This document shows, piece after piece, positions 61,216-64,000 of a stretch of DNA of 64,000 bases. The position numbers were made by a program, and so were the translations under genes. The notes beneath the pieces were generated by a model. It did not search any database. It was not told the origin of the DNA and worked only from the letters and a program-made list of their open reading frames with translations. The stretch is from Stenopsyche tienmushanensis (taxonomy: Eukaryota > Arthropoda > Insecta > Trichoptera > Stenopsychidae): the NCBI GenBank assembly GCA_008973525.1, contig WACJ01000121.1:372001-436000 (forward strand), in the 5' to 3' direction. Position 1 is the stretch's first letter. Every line of letters starts with the position of its first letter.

Positions 61216-61669
61216 TATATTTTTTATATTGCGATTTGATACATTGATTGGATTAACAACATTGTATTTGGCGGCAGAAAAACCACTTCTTTTGAAATCG
61301 TCATCATCATCAGAGTGCAGCCACAAATAGTCCACTACAGAACTATGGGCCTCTTCAGCAAATTCGAGACTGACTGCTTTCCTTTTTCAGGTCGATACTT
61401 TCAGTTTGGCGATTTCAAAACGATATAGAAGTTAAGGCCTTCTATTTGATATTATTCTTGTCCTTGTTCTGTTCCTAAAGATTCTTGGCTTCAAATCGGT
61501 AGGGTTCATCATGCTCAATATTTTTGGGTAGGGTCGACTATGTAAGAGATAGCGAGTGACAGGCAAGCCATGATTTAAAAGTAGCAATGAATAGTAGAGG
61601 TTCGTAGTAAAAGTAGTGTTTAACCGACAGACAAAAATGATTTAAGAACCAATACTACCGCGTAATACT

Positions 61670-61716
61670 GAAACAGCGTTAAGCGGAGCAGCGATAAGCG
61701 GGTTCTGACTGTATTC
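61670..61716 (-). mobile_element. Terminal fragment of a pogo/Tigger-like element
   Basis: On the minus strand TACAGTCAGAACCCGCTTAT begins at TA and has the CAGT-type terminus of the pogo/Tigger branch, followed by GCTCCGCTTAACGCTG. The matching opposite end was not found, so this is a fragment. Confidence 0.35.
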
Positions 61717-63433
61717 GACAATCGACGCATGCTAATTTCAATTCAAGTGATTGTATGAGGACTGCATTTCAATCAAAGGCGACCGCAATGCAATTAATCA
61801 ATTAGGTATCCATAATTATGCATTCATATGATACATCGATTGCGTTGACAATTTTTTGACCCATTAATTGATATTGATGGAGGCGACATAGATTTGAATT
61901 TTAAATCACAAATGTACATGACATAGGAAAGATGGCAATAACTTAAAAGAACACCGATGCATAGTGAAATACTTTATTTATAAACAAGTAATAGCATTAT
62001 GAAATGAGTATGCAAATTCACAATCAATGATTATACATTTATTTATAATAGTAAGGTCAATCCCCTTTTTTAAAAAATCATAGTCGCGTTCAGTGCACGT
62101 GTTTGACCTTTATTTTAAATTGCTCATAATTTAAATCGCTTTATTATATAATGGTTATATATATAAATCGTTTCAGTTTTATTTTCTAAACATCATTTTT
62201 AACCACTTGACGTCACCCATGTCCCAGTTGACGCCGCCACGTTTACAAGATCTAAACTCATTATTAAAAGAATATCTTGCGACGAGTCAGATGATAATAT
62301 AAGAAATCCCGGATAACATATTTAGTTCAGTAAATTCATTGAACTGTTTACCTGGCACAGCCTAGGGATAGTTACAATCTTCGACAAATATTTTGGACAT
62401 ATGCCCATGTGCTTCATTGTTGTTCAATCAAAGCTCAATGTAAGAAATGCGCCTTAATTGCATGTTAAGCGGACATGTTGACATTCAGAATGTCTCTATG
62501 CGCCTGTTTAAATTGGCATTGCCAATTTTATTTTATCAGCTTAACCCTATAAATACCGCCCGCAAAGATCTATGGTTTTCATACTTTATCTTGTTAAGGT
62601 GCTGTTATGATATTTTAGAAAATTCAAGTTTTCTGTTCAAGTATTCTAATCGTTCGTGGTGTTTACTGCTATAATATTCAATTTAAAATAAAGCACATTC
62701 CATCCAAGCTCAAATAAATCCATTTCCAAACATCTCCAAAATAATTGGCTATGTTTTCGATAGTGGTTTTGGTGAGGAAATTACACCAGTAGGCCTTGAA
62801 AAGTAACTTTACCGTTACAAGAACTTCAGTTCGGGTCCAATTAATGATTCTATTTTATCAAGGCCTTATAATATAAAAAAAACAGACACGATTGCGAATT
62901 TAACTCACAAAAAAGTGTGAAATTAATGGAAAAAAAGACGAAAAAATAGTCAGAAAAGCAGTGACTACGCCGAATTGAAATTCACGTCCATTCTATTCGG
63001 TAAAAAATGCAAATAGAACGACGAGAAGAATAAATATGAATAATCATGACTCATTTAATTTTTTCTCATCTAAATGTCAAACGTTTTTGAATTAATATAT
63101 TTTGGCCCTGCTTCCAGATGCATAAAATTAAACTCCTGGATATCGATCAAGTATGATCGCTTTATATTAGAGGTTCTTAATCTTTTTCGGCCATAAACCA
63201 ATACTTATATCGCGTGATTCGGTTTTAATAATGCAAAAAAATACAAATTGAAATCATAATTTTGATTTTGGAAAGATATGAATCATTAGTTCATTGTGAT
63301 CCTTGACTTTGCTGTTCCTAATTTCAGTTTTCATTACAAAAATATAGCTTCAAATAGTAAGCTAACCGAAAATGAAACTGATACTTCATTGCTTTAAATA
63401 GGAGGTCTCTTTCTTGTTTTATACAAAATTAAT

Positions 63434-63521
63434 ATATCGACTCGGTATGATTCAAAATATCTTGACGCAGAGTTTCGTCACTTTGAAATTCAATGATGTC
63501 TTCTTTGAGACCAATAATGTC
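63434..63521 (-). pseudogene. ZBED5-like (hAT-derived) protein fragment
   Basis: On the minus strand, after TTTTTCAG, the frame reads DIIGLKEDIIEFQSDETLRQ and stops after about 28 codons. This resembles the C-terminal region of domesticated hAT-type ZBED5/FAM200 proteins (a LxEDLIDLQND-like motif). Upstream parts are absent, and it is probably a transposon relic. Confidence 0.3.
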
Positions 63522-63799
63522 TGAAAAAGAAATCAAACAAGTCTTATACACTACGTTGTTTAGTATTTTTTAGCAGCCATCAATATTGAACATTCTCAGT
63601 GAATATGTAAATATGGAATAAAAATGATGATCGTTATCGTAATGATATAGTTGGGTAGCAGAGTTTAAACGAGACCGTACGAGCTGTCAAGACGAACAGC
63701 GCAATTTTCGACAAAATGAGGTAAACACCCCAGAAATGGTGAAGAAAAACTACAAAATAGTATTGGATGACCGTTGAATATATGTGTGCGATCTAGCAG

Positions 63800-64000
63800 A
63801 CATGTTCATTTTCAACTTCGAATGACCACTTGCGATCTGAGCGCAAAAAGCTCTCAAAGAGAACGGAATGGCCACAAGATCTGTGTGTTCAACCGGTCTG
63901 CTTTTCTGACCGCTGACATGACGAATGAGCATCTTGTGGATTACGAAATCTCGCTACAAAACAAAGTTGTCCGAAAAATACTGATCGGGTGGGTTGTTTT
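63800..64000 (+). mobile_element. hAT-type miniature element family C, copy 4 (cut by window end)
   Basis: CGGTCTGCTTTTCTGACCGC, TGACATGACGAATGAGC and TACTGATCGGGTGGGTTG correspond to the centre and right half of the copy at 41334-41945. The left edge is not clear, and the right terminus lies beyond the window. Confidence 0.6.

Larger units (their letters stand above)
48071..64000 (+). other. Slowpoke intron 1 (incomplete, at least 15.9 kb)
   Basis: No continuation of slo (S1 should begin with a VVLVFILS-like run) is seen in any plus-strand frame up to the end of the window, so the intron is at least 15.9 kb. The first 1.5 kb remains GC-richer and carries strong inverted repeats. Farther in are repeat family B (56770-57442), a SINE-like copy, two copies of family D, a family C end and a ZBED-like fragment. 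Alternative slo promoters could lie here, but I cannot identify one. Confidence 0.8.

Noticed and set aside
1..64000. CRISPR arrays, bacterial operons or ribosome binding sites
   Set aside because: The window is animal nuclear DNA with spliceosomal introns. No regularly spaced direct repeats were seen.

Overview
The window is insect-type nuclear DNA. It is very AT-rich, its genes are split by GT-AG spliceosomal introns, and the proteins read from it are animal proteins, with the potassium channel fragment closely matching the insect Slowpoke amino terminus. Many degenerate DNA transposons (mariner, Tc1, hAT, TTAA-flanked and TA-flanked miniature elements) fill the spaces. The insect order cannot be fixed from the sequence alone.

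Layout. (1) 1-14.1 kb: the central part of an SLC6 sodium-coupled transporter gene on the minus strand. Six coding exons cover membrane segments 1-8; the start exon and the last membrane segments lie elsewhere. One exon carries a one-base frame break. (2) 14.1-20.1 kb: no gene recognised, only miniature elements and repeats. (3) 20.1-39.2 kb: a block whose two ends are inverted copies of one small gene for a protamine-like, Cys/Arg/Ser-rich protein (20.34 kb plus strand, 38.75 kb minus strand). Between them lie a complete two-exon BolA1-like gene (plus strand, 22.39-24.47 kb) and a complete ten-coding-exon ash2 gene (minus strand, 26.1-36.1 kb), which converge. ash2 introns hold a mariner and a hAT remnant. 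(4) 39.2-47 kb: intergenic, with a hAT-type miniature element, a TA-flanked miniature element, and remnants of a Tc1 and a mariner transposase. (5) 47-48.07 kb: a CpG-rich promoter and the first coding exon of slowpoke, the BK calcium-activated potassium channel, on the plus strand. (6) 48.07-64 kb: slowpoke intron 1, which does not end within the window.

The genes do not form one pathway. ash2 (histone H3K4 methylation) and BolA1 (iron-sulfur/mitochondrial maintenance) are housekeeping genes, SLC6 and slo are membrane transport genes, and the protamine-like pair suggests sperm chromatin packaging. The most unusual features are the inverted protamine-like pair around ash2/BolA1, the SLC6 frame break with splice-like borders, a strong hairpin just inside slo intron 1, an upstream ORF overlapping the slo start codon, and the variety of miniature elements, several with recognisable target-site duplications.
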